Below are positions 1 through 9,355 of a DNA stretch of 64,000 nt, piece after piece. The notes beneath the pieces are model-generated. The model searched no databases and had not been told where the DNA came from. It saw only the letters and a program-made list of their open reading frames with translations. The DNA is taken from NCBI RefSeq assembly GCF_020514115.1, contig NZ_VTKZ01000001.1, positions 248,001 through 312,000 of the forward strand, written 5' to 3'. This DNA comes from Synechococcus sp. MU1642 (GTDB lineage: Bacteria > Cyanobacteriota > Cyanobacteriia > PCC-6307 > Cyanobiaceae). How positions within the stretch are numbered: position 1 is the first letter of the stretch; each line of letters starts with the position of its first letter. The position numbers and the translations under genes were made by a program.

Positions 1-2
1 GG

Positions 3-503
3 TTGGAAAACAGCCTGCCCCAGGACGACAGCGAGCATGTTCCCCTCACCCTGGAGGATTTGGTGGACAGTGCCTGGGGATCCATTGGCCCGATCGCGGA
101 GGAACGGCGGGTGATGCTGCAGCTGGACCGCAGCGAATCCGGGCCCCTGCGTGGTGATCGGCGCCGTTTACACCGTGCGGTGCTCAATCTTCTCGACAAT
201 GCCCTGCGCTACGCCCCGGAGGACAGCAGCGTTGATGTGAGTGTGCGCCAGAGCGGCGGTTGGTGGTTGCTCAGCATTCGTGACCATGGCCGTGGATTGA
301 GTGAGACCGATCTCACGCGCATGTTTCAACGCTTCTATCGAGGGGATCCTTCCCGCGCGCGCTCCAACCGCAGCGGTAGTGGCCTTGGACTGGCCATCGT
401 TCAGCAGATCGCTGTGAACCATGGCGGCCGCATCGAAGCCCGTAATCATCCCGTCGGCGGAGCCTGCATGGAGCTGCTGCTGCCCCGAGATCCCCTGGGA
501 TGA
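3..503 (+). CDS. Sensor histidine kinase, C-terminal part (cut by window edge)
   Basis: This is the ATP-binding end of a membrane or cytosolic sensor kinase of a two-component system. The HATPase signatures are visible in order in the 166-residue fragment: N box (NLLDNALRYAP, about residues 62-72), G1 (DHGRGL, 94-99), F box (MFQRFYRGD, 107-115) and G2 (GSGLGLAIV, 125-133). The phospho-accepting His domain must lie upstream of the window, so the true start is not seen. The next gene starts inside its stop codon (ATGA overlap). A PhoR-type kinase is possible, but only the generic catalytic domain is present, so the signal cannot be told. Confidence 0.9.
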   Translation: MENSLPQDDSEHVPLTLEDLVDSAWGSIGPIAEERRVMLQLDRSESGPLRGDRRRLHRAVLNLLDNALRYAPEDSSVDVSVRQSGGWWLLSIRDHGRGLSETDLTRMFQRFYRGDPSRARSNRSGSGLGLAIVQQIAVNHGGRIEARNHPVGGACMELLLPRDPLG

Positions 504-1252
504 CGCGCCAGCGCCTGCAGAAACTGATCGCTGCTGCCGGGCTCTGCTCCAGACGCCGGGCTGAGGAATGGCTGCAGGCCGGCCGTGTGACGGTGGACGG
601 CCAGGTTGCCCGCGTTGGCGACCAGGCCGATTCGCAGCAGCAAACGATTTGTGTGGATGGTCAGCCCTTGCCATGCCGTGGTGCGTCGCGGGTGCTGCTG
701 ATGAACAAGCCGGTGGGTGTGATCTGCAGCTGCGATGACCCGCAGGGTCGCCGCACGGTTCTTGACCTGCTGCCTCCGGAGCATCGGGCTGGTCTTCACC
801 CCGTTGGTCGCCTAGATGCCGACAGCCATGGCGCGCTTCTGCTCACCGATCTGGGTGAGCTCACCTTGAAACTCACCCACCCGCGTTACAGCCACGCAAA
901 GACATACAGGGTGTGGGTGAAAGGTGTGCCACCGGAGCCGGTTCTGGACCGTTGGCGTAGTGGTCTGCCCCTGGATGGGCGCTTGACCCGCCCCGCCAGG
1001 GTGCGTCGGTTGCGGGCTTGGGGCGACCGTTCGCTTCTGGAGATTGAGCTGCGGGAAGGTCGCAACCGACAGATCCGCCGGGTGGCGGAAGTCCTGGACC
1101 ATCCGGTGCTGGACCTCCAGCGCACGGCGATTGCCGGGTTGCGGCTCGGTGATCTTGCCGAGGGGTGCTGGATCTGGTTAAGCGAGGGAGAATGGAAGCC
1201 CCTGCTTGAGCGGGCTGATTCGATGGATCTGCCCAAAAGCCCATGCGACTGA
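500..1252 (+). CDS. rRNA pseudouridine synthase, RsuA/RluB family
   Basis: This enzyme isomerises a specific uridine in ribosomal RNA to pseudouridine. An N-terminal S4 RNA-binding domain (about residues 1-45, LQKLIAAAGLCSRRRAEEWL) is followed by the RsuA/RluB/E/F catalytic domain. The signature GRLDADSHG sits at 103-111, with the catalytic Asp at 106, and KPVGV sits at 70-74. The 250-residue length fits the family. The start overlaps the upstream kinase stop by 4 nt, and the end overlaps the next gene by 10 nt, so the three are probably cotranscribed. Which rRNA (16S or 23S) is modified cannot be decided from the sequence. Confidence 0.93.
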   Translation: MTRQRLQKLIAAAGLCSRRRAEEWLQAGRVTVDGQVARVGDQADSQQQTICVDGQPLPCRGASRVLLMNKPVGVICSCDDPQGRRTVLDLLPPEHRAGLHPVGRLDADSHGALLLTDLGELTLKLTHPRYSHAKTYRVWVKGVPPEPVLDRWRSGLPLDGRLTRPARVRRLRAWGDRSLLEIELREGRNRQIRRVAEVLDHPVLDLQRTAIAGLRLGDLAEGCWIWLSEGEWKPLLERADSMDLPKSPCD

Positions 1253-2163
1253 AGCGTCTAGGACTTTGGTTGCGACGTCCCCGTAAGGAGACCAGCCCTG
1301 ATGCCGGCACGGTTGAGGCCCAGGAGCAGCAGCGTCTTGATCTGGGGCTGATGCTGCGGCGGCGCCGTGAGGAACTTGGCCTCTCGCTTCGTGATCTGGC
1401 CAATGAGACCCGGATCACCACCACCGTGATTGAGGCCCTGGAACGGGGCTGGCGTGATCGCCTGCCAGAGCGGGCCTATCTCGCCTCGATGCTCCCTCAG
1501 ATCGAGCGTCGCCTGGCCCTGCCCGGTGGATGCCTCGACCCCCTGCTGCCCCCGCCGGTGTTGCTCCGCCGCGGACCCGCCAAAGTGGGTTTGGGTCGCT
1601 TCACCCTGGGCAATATCGATGTGTTCACCACCTGGCAGGGAACGGTCGTTTATGCGGTGGTGATCACCTTCAGCCTGCTGGCCATCAATCGTCAACAACA
1701 GGACTTGGCCCTGCGCAATAGCCTCAGCCTTGAGCCCTTGCGTGCTGACGTTGAGGCGATCACCCGAGGCCCGAACCTTGCGGGCTCAGACGAAGCCATC
1801 GCAGCCATGCGACCCCTGGAACAGGTCCGGCAACGCACGCCTCAGCAGTGGCTTGAGCTTGTGCGGGACGCCCTGCCGCAGTCCCAGGGTGTGCTGGAGG
1901 TTGTGGTGGCTGAGCCGAGAGAGCTGCAGCTCTCCAGCGGTGGGGGAGATCGGGTTCAATTTACGGCCAGTGCCGGCAGGTTGACGCTGAAGTTGCAGGC
2001 TCCTATTGAGATCCGCCTGGATCCCCCGGCTGGTGCTGAGGATCAGGTGCTCTGGAATGGTGAGCCTCTGCCTGTGGATCAAGAGCGGCCGGGGATCTAC
2101 CGGGTCAACAACTTGCCGGCTCCCGAGAGCGACCGTCCCCAGACCCTTCCCCTGCTCCCGTAG
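1243..2163 (+). CDS. RodZ-like HTH membrane protein
   Basis: The N-terminal helix-turn-helix of the Xre/RodZ type spans about residues 28-85 (LMLRRRREELGLSLRDLANE and following). A proline-rich linker comes next, then one membrane segment near residues 130-150 (VVYAVVITFSLLAI). The C-terminal beta-rich part (about 220-300, with the pattern ...ELQLSSGG...VQFTASAGRLTLKL...) resembles the periplasmic DUF4115 domain of RodZ. RodZ proteins couple MreB to cell-shape control, so the same role is inferred here. It starts inside the pseudouridine synthase gene and runs tail-to-tail into malQ with a 67-bp overlap. Confidence 0.75.
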   Translation: MRLKRLGLWLRRPRKETSPDAGTVEAQEQQRLDLGLMLRRRREELGLSLRDLANETRITTTVIEALERGWRDRLPERAYLASMLPQIERRLALPGGCLDPLLPPPVLLRRGPAKVGLGRFTLGNIDVFTTWQGTVVYAVVITFSLLAINRQQQDLALRNSLSLEPLRADVEAITRGPNLAGSDEAIAAMRPLEQVRQRTPQQWLELVRDALPQSQGVLEVVVAEPRELQLSSGGGDRVQFTASAGRLTLKLQAPIEIRLDPPAGAEDQVLWNGEPLPVDQERPGIYRVNNLPAPESDRPQTLPLLP

Positions 2164-3665
2164 CCGCCAAGAGCATTCCCTAGCGCGGAATCAAAGCTGC
2201 GAAGCCTCCAGCTCCAGTTGCCTGTGCTGGTACCGGGGGTGTTGAACCTGGCCCGGTCGTCCAGGTGCATCAGGTCCTGCAGTGGGGCGATCACCAGGCC
2301 TGCGGTCGTGGCAAAGGCCATGTCGAGCAGATGCCAGGCCGGAGCCGTGATCTCACCATTCACCCGAGCAGTGATGCGGCCCCGGCTGTCGGCATCCAAA
2401 GCGTTCCACCAGCCCAGGGTTGTGGGGTTGTCATGGGTGCCTGTGTAAACAACCCATCGATGCCCATCGGTGTTTTCCGGCAAATAGGGGTTGTCGCGCT
2501 CGCCGTCGAACGCGAACTGCAGCACTTTCATGCCCGGCAACCGGAAGGCATCGCGGAGTTCCTCCACATCCGGTGTGATCACGCCGAGATCCTCGGCAAT
2601 CAAGGGGAGGACACCACCGGCGTCCCTGCGTAATTTGCGGAGCAGGGCATGACCTGGGGAGGGCTGCCACTCCCCATTCTCAGCGGTGGCGTCACCACCG
2701 GGGACGGCCCAGAAGGCCGCGAGGGCCCGGAAGTGATCCAAGCGCAGCAGATCCACCATCTCCCGCTGGCGCGCAATTCTTCGCCGCCACCAACGGAAGC
2801 GCGTGATCAGATGCTGTCCCCAGCGGTACACCGGCGAGCCCCACAGCTGTCCGGTTTCAGAGAAGTAATCGGGCGGCACACCGCTCTGGGTGGTGAGTTG
2901 TCCGTTCTCTTTGACGGTGAATAAGGAACGGTTGCTCCAGACATCGGTGCTGTCACTGCTCACGTAGAAGGGCAGATCGCCAAACAGCTGGATGCCTAGG
3001 TTGGCCGCTTGATGGCGGATCGCCTGCCACTGGCGATCGAGGTGCCACTGGATCAGTTTTTCGCGAAGTAGCGCGTCATGGTGTTGCTCCGCCCAAGCCC
3101 GCAGGGCTTTGTTGTCATGCCGAGCCAGGGGCAGCGGCCACTCCCACCAAGCTTTGTGGTTTTGATCGTGTAGGACCTGGAAAAGGGCGTGGTCGTCCAG
3201 CCAGGAGCGCTGCTGTTGCGTCCAGCGCTTGAAGTCGGCATGTCGCGCTGAATCCTGATCAGGCCAGGCGTCAATCAGTGCATCCCCCAGGGCACCGGCC
3301 CGTTTCTGGGCGAGGTTGAACTCCACATGCTCTGCTCCCTCCAGGGGTGCATCAGCCCCTGGAGCGGCCCTGAGGGCTTCATCGCTGATGAACCCCTCGT
3401 TGGCCAGGTCCTGGCCGTCGAGGAACCAAGGGTTCAGGGCATTGCAGGAGGGAGAGCTGTAGGGCGAGCCGGTGGGATCTGGTGGGGCCAGAGGGAGCAT
3501 CTGCCAGACGCCGATGTCATGGTCGGCCAGCAGCTGGAGCCATCGGCGACAGGGCTCTCCGAAGCTTCCACAAACGGGGCTGCCCGGTAGGGCGGTGGGA
3601 TGCAGCAGCACTCCTGTACTGCGCCCAGGTCCAGCCTCGGCCGGGTCAACAGTGGACTGATCCAT
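2097..3665 (-). CDS. malQ: 4-alpha-glucanotransferase (amylomaltase)
   Basis: This enzyme transfers alpha-1,4-glucan segments between maltodextrins during glycogen turnover in the cytosol. GH77 signatures are present: SGVLLHPTALPG-like N-terminus, GDLPFYVSSDSTDVW, the nucleophile region LRLDHFRALAAFWAVP, the acid/base region IAEDLGVITPDVEELRD and THDNPTTLGWW. The chosen ATG gives 522 aa, close to the usual 500. An in-frame extension upstream to 3815 would overlap bciA by over 100 bp and has no family match, so it was dropped. The 3' end overlaps the RodZ-like gene. Confidence 0.95.
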   Translation of the reverse strand: MDQSTVDPAEAGPGRSTGVLLHPTALPGSPVCGSFGEPCRRWLQLLADHDIGVWQMLPLAPPDPTGSPYSSPSCNALNPWFLDGQDLANEGFISDEALRAAPGADAPLEGAEHVEFNLAQKRAGALGDALIDAWPDQDSARHADFKRWTQQQRSWLDDHALFQVLHDQNHKAWWEWPLPLARHDNKALRAWAEQHHDALLREKLIQWHLDRQWQAIRHQAANLGIQLFGDLPFYVSSDSTDVWSNRSLFTVKENGQLTTQSGVPPDYFSETGQLWGSPVYRWGQHLITRFRWWRRRIARQREMVDLLRLDHFRALAAFWAVPGGDATAENGEWQPSPGHALLRKLRRDAGGVLPLIAEDLGVITPDVEELRDAFRLPGMKVLQFAFDGERDNPYLPENTDGHRWVVYTGTHDNPTTLGWWNALDADSRGRITARVNGEITAPAWHLLDMAFATTAGLVIAPLQDLMHLDDRARFNTPGTSTGNWSWRLRSFDSALGNALGGYGSRGRVWGRSLSGAGKLLTR

Positions 3666-3697
3666 GAGGGCCTCTTCGTCTCCCAAGGATGGCTGCC

Positions 3698-4726
3698 TCA
3701 GAAAAGTGCGGCATCCCCTAGATCCTGCCCAGCCATGCCCTCCCGGGCCACGCGCTCGAAGAACTGTCCCAGCGTGTCGCTTCCATAGGACGGCGTGGCA
3801 TCCGCGTCGTAGCACTGCTTTTGCTCGTCCCAGACGAGCATCGATTCGCTGGCGTAGTAGCGGCCGATGCGTCCAAATTCCGCCGTGTCGTTGATGCCCG
3901 GGAACAGCCGACCCAGGGCGTCCAGTAGAGCGATCGGTGCGTCCATCAAGGCGATCGGCACCGACAGCATTCGTTCTGGCTTGTTCAGCGCGCGGAACAG
4001 CATCTCTCCCTGCTCCCGGGCGCTCAGTGCTGGACCCGGCCCCCCGATGGGGAGTACCTGGTTGCGTTTGGACTCGTCATGGATGCAGTCCGCCATGAAA
4101 CGGGCCAGATCGGCTTCGCTGATCGGCTTGCAGCTTGCAAGGGTTCCGCCTCCGAACATCACGTAAGGGCCACCCTTGCGGCAGCTTTCCACCTGACCCC
4201 CCAGGCTTTTGAAGAAGGCGGTGGGGCGAACGATGGAGTGGGTCATCTCCTTGTCCTCCTGCAACGCGGCTTCGAAGGCCAGCTTCGCCTTCTGAAACTC
4301 CAGAAGTGGTTTCTGCACGCAGATGGCTGAGAGCAGAACGAAATGGGCCGCTCCGGCAGCTCGTCCCTGCTCGTAGGTGTTGAGGGTCGCTGCGTGGTCG
4401 ATGGCCCAGGAATCTTTGCGGCCGCCCGTGCGCGAGGCCAGGCAGCTCACCACTACATCTGTGGGTTGATCGAAGGCCTCGGCCGAGATCGAGGCTGGAT
4501 CGGTGACATCCCCGAAGCGCACCTCAGCTCCTGGGAAATTGGCGATGACTTCGTCCCTGCTTTGGCGACCACCGATGCCGCTGCGCTCGCGGGCGAAGGC
4601 GATCACCTGGTAGCCCCGGTCCACCAGCTCGTTCACAACAAAGCGGCCGATGTAGCCCGTGGCTCCGAACACCACCACGCGCACCTGTTCGGGTGGTCGG
4701 CTTCGGTAGTCGTGGCGGAGGGACAT
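3698..4726 (-). CDS. bciA: Divinyl (proto)chlorophyllide a 8-vinyl reductase, plant/BciA type
   Basis: The enzyme reduces the 8-vinyl group of divinyl chlorophyllide in chlorophyll synthesis. It is an NAD(P)H-binding atypical SDR: GATGYIG near residue 22 is the dinucleotide loop. The family pattern continues with [42 protein letters not shown] and [14 protein letters not shown]. The ATG at 4726 gives 342 aa; longer in-frame starts run into the promoter of the divergent LCP gene. Marine Synechococcus use this plant-like enzyme, which Prochlorococcus lacks (family knowledge). malQ follows 32 bp downstream on the same strand. Confidence 0.92.
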   Translation of the reverse strand: MSLRHDYRSRPPEQVRVVVFGATGYIGRFVVNELVDRGYQVIAFARERSGIGGRQSRDEVIANFPGAEVRFGDVTDPASISAEAFDQPTDVVVSCLASRTGGRKDSWAIDHAATLNTYEQGRAAGAAHFVLLSAICVQKPLLEFQKAKLAFEAALQEDKEMTHSIVRPTAFFKSLGGQVESCRKGGPYVMFGGGTLASCKPISEADLARFMADCIHDESKRNQVLPIGGPGPALSAREQGEMLFRALNKPERMLSVPIALMDAPIALLDALGRLFPGINDTAEFGRIGRYYASESMLVWDEQKQCYDADATPSYGSDTLGQFFERVAREGMAGQDLGDAALF

Positions 4727-4805
4727 CGATGACGGCTTCACGGAGTCCAGGCTAGGAACTAGAGATTTGGGCGAAACTAATCGCCATTTGGGTTGGTCCA
4801 GCGAA

Positions 4806-5738
4806 ATGAACTGGTTGTCGCCACCCCGAGTTCGCGGTGCGCTGCGTGTCGGTTCCGCCGTGCTGGGGATTGGTGTCACCGGGTGGTTGCTGGCGACGCT
4901 TTGGCCTGAACCCGATCGTGTTGCTGCGGGCGCTCCGCTGAGTGCGGATCAGCCTGAAACTCTGGCCCCCTACCCAGAGGTTCCCGTCACGGTCTTGGTG
5001 ATTGGTGTTGATGCGGATCGGCTGGGTGCGGCCTCCAATCAGGCTGCGCCCAAAGGGCCTGCCAATGCTGATGCACTTCTGTTGCTTCGCATTGCGGCCC
5101 AGGAGCCGCTTCAGGTGCTCCACATCCCAACGGAGCTCGGCGTTCAGCTTCCTGGTGAGAAGGATCCAGGCAGCCTTGGCCAGTTGTGGCGACGGGGTGG
5201 CGTCGGTCTTCTCAGCGATGCCATCCGCGACATTGTTGGCCTCCAGGAGGGTGATCCCAAGCGCTATGTGCTGATGCCCCGAGCCGCCCTACGCCGCCTG
5301 GTGGATGGACTGGGCGAGGTGGAGGTGGTGTTGAGCGACTCCTACAAGCGCCAGGACAAGACGCAGGGCTACACCGTCCTGCTCCAGGCGGGGCGACAGC
5401 GTCTGAATGGCGCCCAGGCGGAACAGCTGGTGCGCCACCTGCCCGATCCCAAGGCTGTCTCCCAGCGTCGCCAGCGCCAAAACATCCTCGTTGAGGGTCT
5501 GATCGCACAGGTCAAGAACCCCAGTGGAATCGTTGTTATTCCTGCACTGGTGAACCAACTGAACACCGAGGTGGAGACCAACCTCAGTCGTTCGGAACAG
5601 CTGAGCTTGGCCGCGGCGCTCATCTCCAGCCCTGAACCCTTACGGATCAGCCGCCTGCCCCTGGCCGACCGGGCCGGCGACCAGACCTTGCGCCAGATCA
5701 AAGCCGGTGCCAGCCGTCCCCTCTGGCCCCAGCCTTAA
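4806..5738 (+). CDS. LytR-CpsA-Psr (LCP) family protein
   Basis: LCP proteins attach glycopolymers to the cell wall from the outer face of the membrane. An N-terminal membrane anchor (about residues 8-30, [19 protein letters not shown]) precedes the LCP domain. Its landmarks are [32 protein letters not shown] and [14 protein letters not shown]. The ATG at 4806 is preferred over an upstream in-frame ATG at 4767 because it places the anchor directly at the N-terminus. The LCP catalytic Arg/Asp pattern is only partly recognisable, so activity is uncertain. The last 4 bp overlap the convergent gene that follows. Confidence 0.8.
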   Translation: MNWLSPPRVRGALRVGSAVLGIGVTGWLLATLWPEPDRVAAGAPLSADQPETLAPYPEVPVTVLVIGVDADRLGAASNQAAPKGPANADALLLLRIAAQEPLQVLHIPTELGVQLPGEKDPGSLGQLWRRGGVGLLSDAIRDIVGLQEGDPKRYVLMPRAALRRLVDGLGEVEVVLSDSYKRQDKTQGYTVLLQAGRQRLNGAQAEQLVRHLPDPKAVSQRRQRQNILVEGLIAQVKNPSGIVVIPALVNQLNTEVETNLSRSEQLSLAAALISSPEPLRISRLPLADRAGDQTLRQIKAGASRPLWPQP

Positions 5739-6244
5739 GCAAGGCTGCGGAGTTGCAGTCTCTGGGCGAGGGCGTCGATGTATTGGGCCTGATCCGGGTG
5801 ATGTTCATCGGGAATCCAGCCCAGCCAGCTGAGGCCATCACGGCGTCGTGCTGGGCCGTTCCAGGGCCCCTGGAGCTGCACCAGGCCGAGCAGTGGTACG
5901 TGCAGTTCCCGGCAGAGGGCGGCATAGGCCGCGGCTGCTCCAGGGATGGCGCCGTCGGGTTCTGCACTGGTCAGCAGCAGCACCGGCTTACGCCAGTCGG
6001 CTAGGGCCTGCAGCCAGCTGGCATCTCCTTCTGGGGTCGCTCTGGCTGCGTCACCGCTGAGCCGCACCAGCCCTGTGGCCGCCGGGTTGGTCTGCAGGAT
6101 TTCAGCGGGTGATGCACCACTGGCCACGGTGGTGAGAGGGCATCGGCAAGCTCGGGCCAGGGCTTCGCAGGCCTGACGCATTTTGAGTTCCGGAAGGGGG
6201 CCCGCACCCACCAACAGTGGGAAACCTGTGGACATGGGGGGCAC
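5735..6244 (-). CDS. Conserved hypothetical protein, possible P-loop-like fold
   Basis: This 169-residue protein has alternating hydrophobic strands (FPLLVGAGPLP, KPVLLLTSAEPDG, VPLLGLVQLQG) typical of a Rossmann-like or dethiobiotin-synthase-like fold, but no Walker motif is complete. No function is assigned. A GTG at 6244 has a good ribosome site (AGGTGAG) at normal spacing; an in-frame ATG at 6235 is the alternative. It is convergent with the LCP gene and divergent from prs. Confidence 0.7.
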   Translation of the reverse strand: MPPMSTGFPLLVGAGPLPELKMRQACEALARACRCPLTTVASGASPAEILQTNPAATGLVRLSGDAARATPEGDASWLQALADWRKPVLLLTSAEPDGAIPGAAAAYAALCRELHVPLLGLVQLQGPWNGPARRRDGLSWLGWIPDEHHPDQAQYIDALAQRLQLRSLA

Positions 6245-6292
6245 TGCTCACCTCTACCATCGGATTACAGCAGAATTCGTTCCGCGGGCGCC

Positions 6293-7288
6293 GTGACCAG
6301 TTTCCTGACAGCAGCCCGTTCCGATCAGGAGCAGTTAGCCCCTGACAGTCGCCGCCTGCGTCTTTTCAGCGGCACTTCGAACCCTGCTTTGGCCAAGGAG
6401 ATCTCCGCCTATCTCGGGGTGCCTGATGGTCCCCGCGTCTGCAAGCGTTTTGCGGACGGTGAGCTCTATGTGCAGATCCAGGAGTCGATCCGGGGTTGTG
6501 ATGTGTTCCTGATCCAGCCCACCTGCGCGCCAGTGAACGACCACCTGATGGAGCTGCTGATCATGGTGGATGCCTGCAGACGGGCCTCCGCACGGCAGAT
6601 CACCGCTGTGGTGCCCTACTACGGCTACGCCAGAGCGGATCGCAAGACCGCCGGTCGTGAATCAATCACCGCGAAACTCACGGCCAACCTGCTGGTGAAG
6701 TCCGGTGTTGACCGCGTGCTGGCGATGGATCTGCACTCCGCCCAGATTCAGGGCTACTTCGATATCCCCTGTGATCACATCTACGGATCCCCCGTGCTGG
6801 TTGACTACCTCTCCACGCAGGACCTTGGAGATGTGGTCGTGGTGTCTCCTGACGTGGGGGGTGTGGCGCGGGCCCGGGCGTTTGCCAAGCAGATGAACGA
6901 TGCTCCTCTGGCCATCATCGATAAGCGCCGCACCGGTCACAACATGGCCGAAAGCCTCACGGTGATTGGTGATGTGGCGGGGCGGACGGCGATCCTGATC
7001 GACGACATGATCGACACCGGCGGCACGATATGTGCGGGTGCACGGTTGCTGCGGGAGCAAGGGGCTAAACGGGTTCTGGCCTGCGCTACCCATGCCGTGT
7101 TTTCTCCCCCCGCCAGCGAACGTCTGTCCTCCGAGGGGCTGTTTGAGCAGGTGGTGGTGACCAACAGCATTCCGATCCCACAGGATCGGGTCTTCCCTCA
7201 GCTGAAGGTTCTCTCCGTTGCCAACATGCTGGGTGAGGCTATCTGGCGCATTCATGAAGAGAGCTCCGTGAGCTCGATGTTCCGTTAG
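6293..7288 (+). CDS. prs: Ribose-phosphate pyrophosphokinase
   Basis: The enzyme makes PRPP from ribose 5-phosphate and ATP for nucleotide, His and Trp synthesis. All family landmarks are present: FSGTSNPALAKEI, RFADGELYVQIQES, YYGYARADRKTAGRESITAK (ATP and flexible loop), VLAMDLHSAQIQGYFDIP and the PRPP loop ILIDDMIDTGGT. The length of 331 aa is normal for cyanobacteria. The start is a GTG; no better ATG exists before the conserved region. Confidence 0.98.
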   Translation: MTSFLTAARSDQEQLAPDSRRLRLFSGTSNPALAKEISAYLGVPDGPRVCKRFADGELYVQIQESIRGCDVFLIQPTCAPVNDHLMELLIMVDACRRASARQITAVVPYYGYARADRKTAGRESITAKLTANLLVKSGVDRVLAMDLHSAQIQGYFDIPCDHIYGSPVLVDYLSTQDLGDVVVVSPDVGGVARARAFAKQMNDAPLAIIDKRRTGHNMAESLTVIGDVAGRTAILIDDMIDTGGTICAGARLLREQGAKRVLACATHAVFSPPASERLSSEGLFEQVVVTNSIPIPQDRVFPQLKVLSVANMLGEAIWRIHEESSVSSMFR

Positions 7289-7309
7289 TCCATCCCATGA
7301 GCCAGATCC

Positions 7310-7759
7310 ATGCTCTTTCTCGCGAGTCTTAGCGGGCTACTTTTGGCCTCCGGCTCTTGTGAGTTCCTAACCCCAATTGGCGGGGACGGCAATACGACCG
7401 TGACCAAGCGAGTGGATAGACCGAGGATGCATCCTTTACGGCTGGCCCTTGGCCATACGAACTGGAACACGGATTTCGTCGTTAATCAGCCCTTTCGCAG
7501 TTACAAGCTGTTCTTCACGGCGCAATCATCAAAACAGGCCAGATACCCAATTGAGGCTTACCTCAAGTTTAGCGATGGCTCGAACCTCCAAGTGGTCAAT
7601 GAATCCGTGAAGCCGCTAATCGGTACCGGCATCATGTTTGGCCCTTTCAGACCACCAGGTGGCAAAGCGGTTAGCCAGGTGAACTTCAAAGTAGGCTCCA
7701 GTGCACACCCAGAAGCCTCAGGCTTCAGCTATCGCATTTCAGTGCAGGGCTGCCGGTAA
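7310..7759 (+). CDS. Putative lipoprotein of unknown function
   Basis: The first 17 residues form a hydrophobic signal ending in SGSC, a plausible lipoprotein cleavage site. The mature part of about 130 residues contains predicted beta strands and no recognised motif. It lies 21 bp after prs and might be read through from it. The ATG overlaps the annotated hydrophobic core closely, so a start slightly upstream is possible. Confidence 0.6.
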   Translation: MLFLASLSGLLLASGSCEFLTPIGGDGNTTVTKRVDRPRMHPLRLALGHTNWNTDFVVNQPFRSYKLFFTAQSSKQARYPIEAYLKFSDGSNLQVVNESVKPLIGTGIMFGPFRPPGGKAVSQVNFKVGSSAHPEASGFSYRISVQGCR

Positions 7760-7907
7760 AAAGTGATCACGCCCTTGACGCGGGCGTGCGTGTGGCTCTG
7801 GGTGTGTGCGTGTTTATCTGTTGGGTGGCCTTTTTGAGCCTCAGATCAGATGCATAACCATTGATCTTCCCTCCCTTCATTCAGCGACCCCACTAAGCCC
7901 ACCGTCG

Positions 7908-8078
7908 CTAAACCCAATCTCTGATATCCCTGTCGTCGTCAGTGAAGTGGGTGCTGTCGTTGAAATACTCAGCTGCCCCTGGAATGTCTCGTAGTGTTCC
8001 GCTGATCGCTGGCTTGCGGGCCATGGACTGTTGAATGAGCGGGCTTGCTTCGGCTTGATCATGGTTGATCCGAGTCAT
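7908..8078 (-). CDS. Small hypothetical protein
   Basis: This 56-residue reading frame has protein-like composition, ending in an acidic stretch (FTDDDRDIRDWV). It opens with an ATG at 8078, just ahead of the divergent glycoside-hydrolase-like gene. Nothing is recognised in it. A competing frame in the same place on the other strand looks less protein-like. Confidence 0.45.
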   Translation of the reverse strand: MTRINHDQAEASPLIQQSMARKPAISGTLRDIPGAAEYFNDSTHFTDDDRDIRDWV

Positions 8079-8104
8079 CCTTGGGGCCCGATGCTTCAAC
8101 GGCG

Positions 8105-9319
8105 TTGGTTCAGCGGTGGAGGCCTCTAATTGCGTGTGCTCTGGCCAGCCTGATGGCGGGGCTTCCAGCCCCTCTGATGGCCGAGTCTCGATTGGATCGC
8201 CTGCTCCGGAACCGCAGCACCATGGGGGTGTGGCTGATCAACAGCCCCACTCGATTGGATCGCCTGCTCCGGAACCGCAGCACCATGGGGGTGTGGCTGA
8301 CCAACAGCCCCAGTCCGCTCTATTACGACCGGAAGCGCATCAGCGCTGCGATGCAGCAACTGCAGGATGCAGGGTTCAATCGCGTGGTGCCCAATGTCTG
8401 GAGCCGCGGCACCACGTTTCATCGCAGCCGCTTCGCTCCAGTGGAGCCAACGCTGCAGAAGGCTGGGATCGGTCTTGACCCCATCTGCACCCTGGCCGCT
8501 GAAGGTCGGCGCCTCGGCATCAAGGTGATGCCCTGGTTTGAGTACGGCCTGATGGAGCCGGCCGATTCATCCGTTGTGCGCGATAACCCCAGCTGGGTCT
8601 TGGCCAAAGCCAATGGCCAGCGTTGGATGACGATGCACGGCAACCATCGAATGGCTTGGCTCAATCCGTCTCATCCGGAGGTTCGTGCCCGCTTCATCGG
8701 GTTGGTGGTGGAAACCTTGAAGCGCTGTCCAATGGACGGTCTGCAACTGGACGATCACTTCGCCTGGCCGGTTCAGTTCGGTTATGACCCCACCACCGTG
8801 GCGCTGTACGAGCAGGAGACGGGACTGGCACCTCCTCGGGATCACAGCAATCGGCAGTGGATGAAATGGCGCCGCAATCAACTCACGTCTCTTTTGCGTG
8901 AGTTGCGGCAACGTCTCAAGCTGGAGCGCCTCTCCACCAGAATTAGCCTGTCTCCAGGCCCCTTCCGTTCGGCCTACAACCTCTGGCTGCAGGATTGGGA
9001 GCTCTGGGCTTTTGGCGGGTTGATTGAAGAGTTGGTGGTGCAGAACTATGCCTATTCCGTTCGAGGATTCGCCAAGGACTTGGATCAGCCGGCTCTGCGC
9101 AAAGCCCGCGACTGGGGCATTCCTTCGCAGATTGGTGTGTTGGCGGGATTCGGAAAGCGCACTACCTCGATGGCTGTTTTGGAGCAAAAAGTTCGCCTGG
9201 CCCGCCAGCGCGGTCATGGCGTGATTTTTTTCTACTGGGAAGGGTTATGGGGCAAGCATGTGGTGGAGCGGTATCGAGATTCTCGTCGCGCAGCATTCAT
9301 CCGGCTTGCATCTGATTGA
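8105..9319 (+). CDS. Secreted glycoside-hydrolase-like protein (GHL10/DUF187 type) with internal duplication
   Basis: A signal peptide (PLIACALASLMAGLPAPLMA) is followed by a TIM-barrel protein of the family that contains YngK. Family features are GVWLTNS (first strand), LQDAGFNRVVPNVWSRG, GIKVMPWFEYG, WLNPSHPEVRA, DGLQLDDHFAWP and VVQNYAYS. These proteins are thought to act on extracellular or cell-wall polysaccharide. Codons for 21 residues (RLDRLLRNRSTMGVWL-NSP) occur twice in tandem, at 8188-8250 and 8251-8313, so the first barrel strand is present twice. The start is a TTG at 8105; an in-frame TTG at 8081 is the alternative. Confidence 0.85.
   Translation: MVQRWRPLIACALASLMAGLPAPLMAESRLDRLLRNRSTMGVWLINSPTRLDRLLRNRSTMGVWLTNSPSPLYYDRKRISAAMQQLQDAGFNRVVPNVWSRGTTFHRSRFAPVEPTLQKAGIGLDPICTLAAEGRRLGIKVMPWFEYGLMEPADSSVVRDNPSWVLAKANGQRWMTMHGNHRMAWLNPSHPEVRARFIGLVVETLKRCPMDGLQLDDHFAWPVQFGYDPTTVALYEQETGLAPPRDHSNRQWMKWRRNQLTSLLRELRQRLKLERLSTRISLSPGPFRSAYNLWLQDWELWAFGGLIEELVVQNYAYSVRGFAKDLDQPALRKARDWGIPSQIGVLAGFGKRTTSMAVLEQKVRLARQRGHGVIFFYWEGLWGKHVVERYRDSRRAAFIRLASD
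8188..8313 (+). repeat. 63-bp in-frame tandem duplication
   Basis: The segment starting TCGATTGGATCGCCTGCTCC at 8188 recurs at 8251. The copies differ by T/C at the Ile/Thr codon (8239 versus 8302) and by the last base. Because 63 is a multiple of three, the reading frame stays open. Confidence 0.97.
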
Positions 9320-9355
9320 CCAGCGGATTCTGCTTGACACTATTTTTTTGACTGC

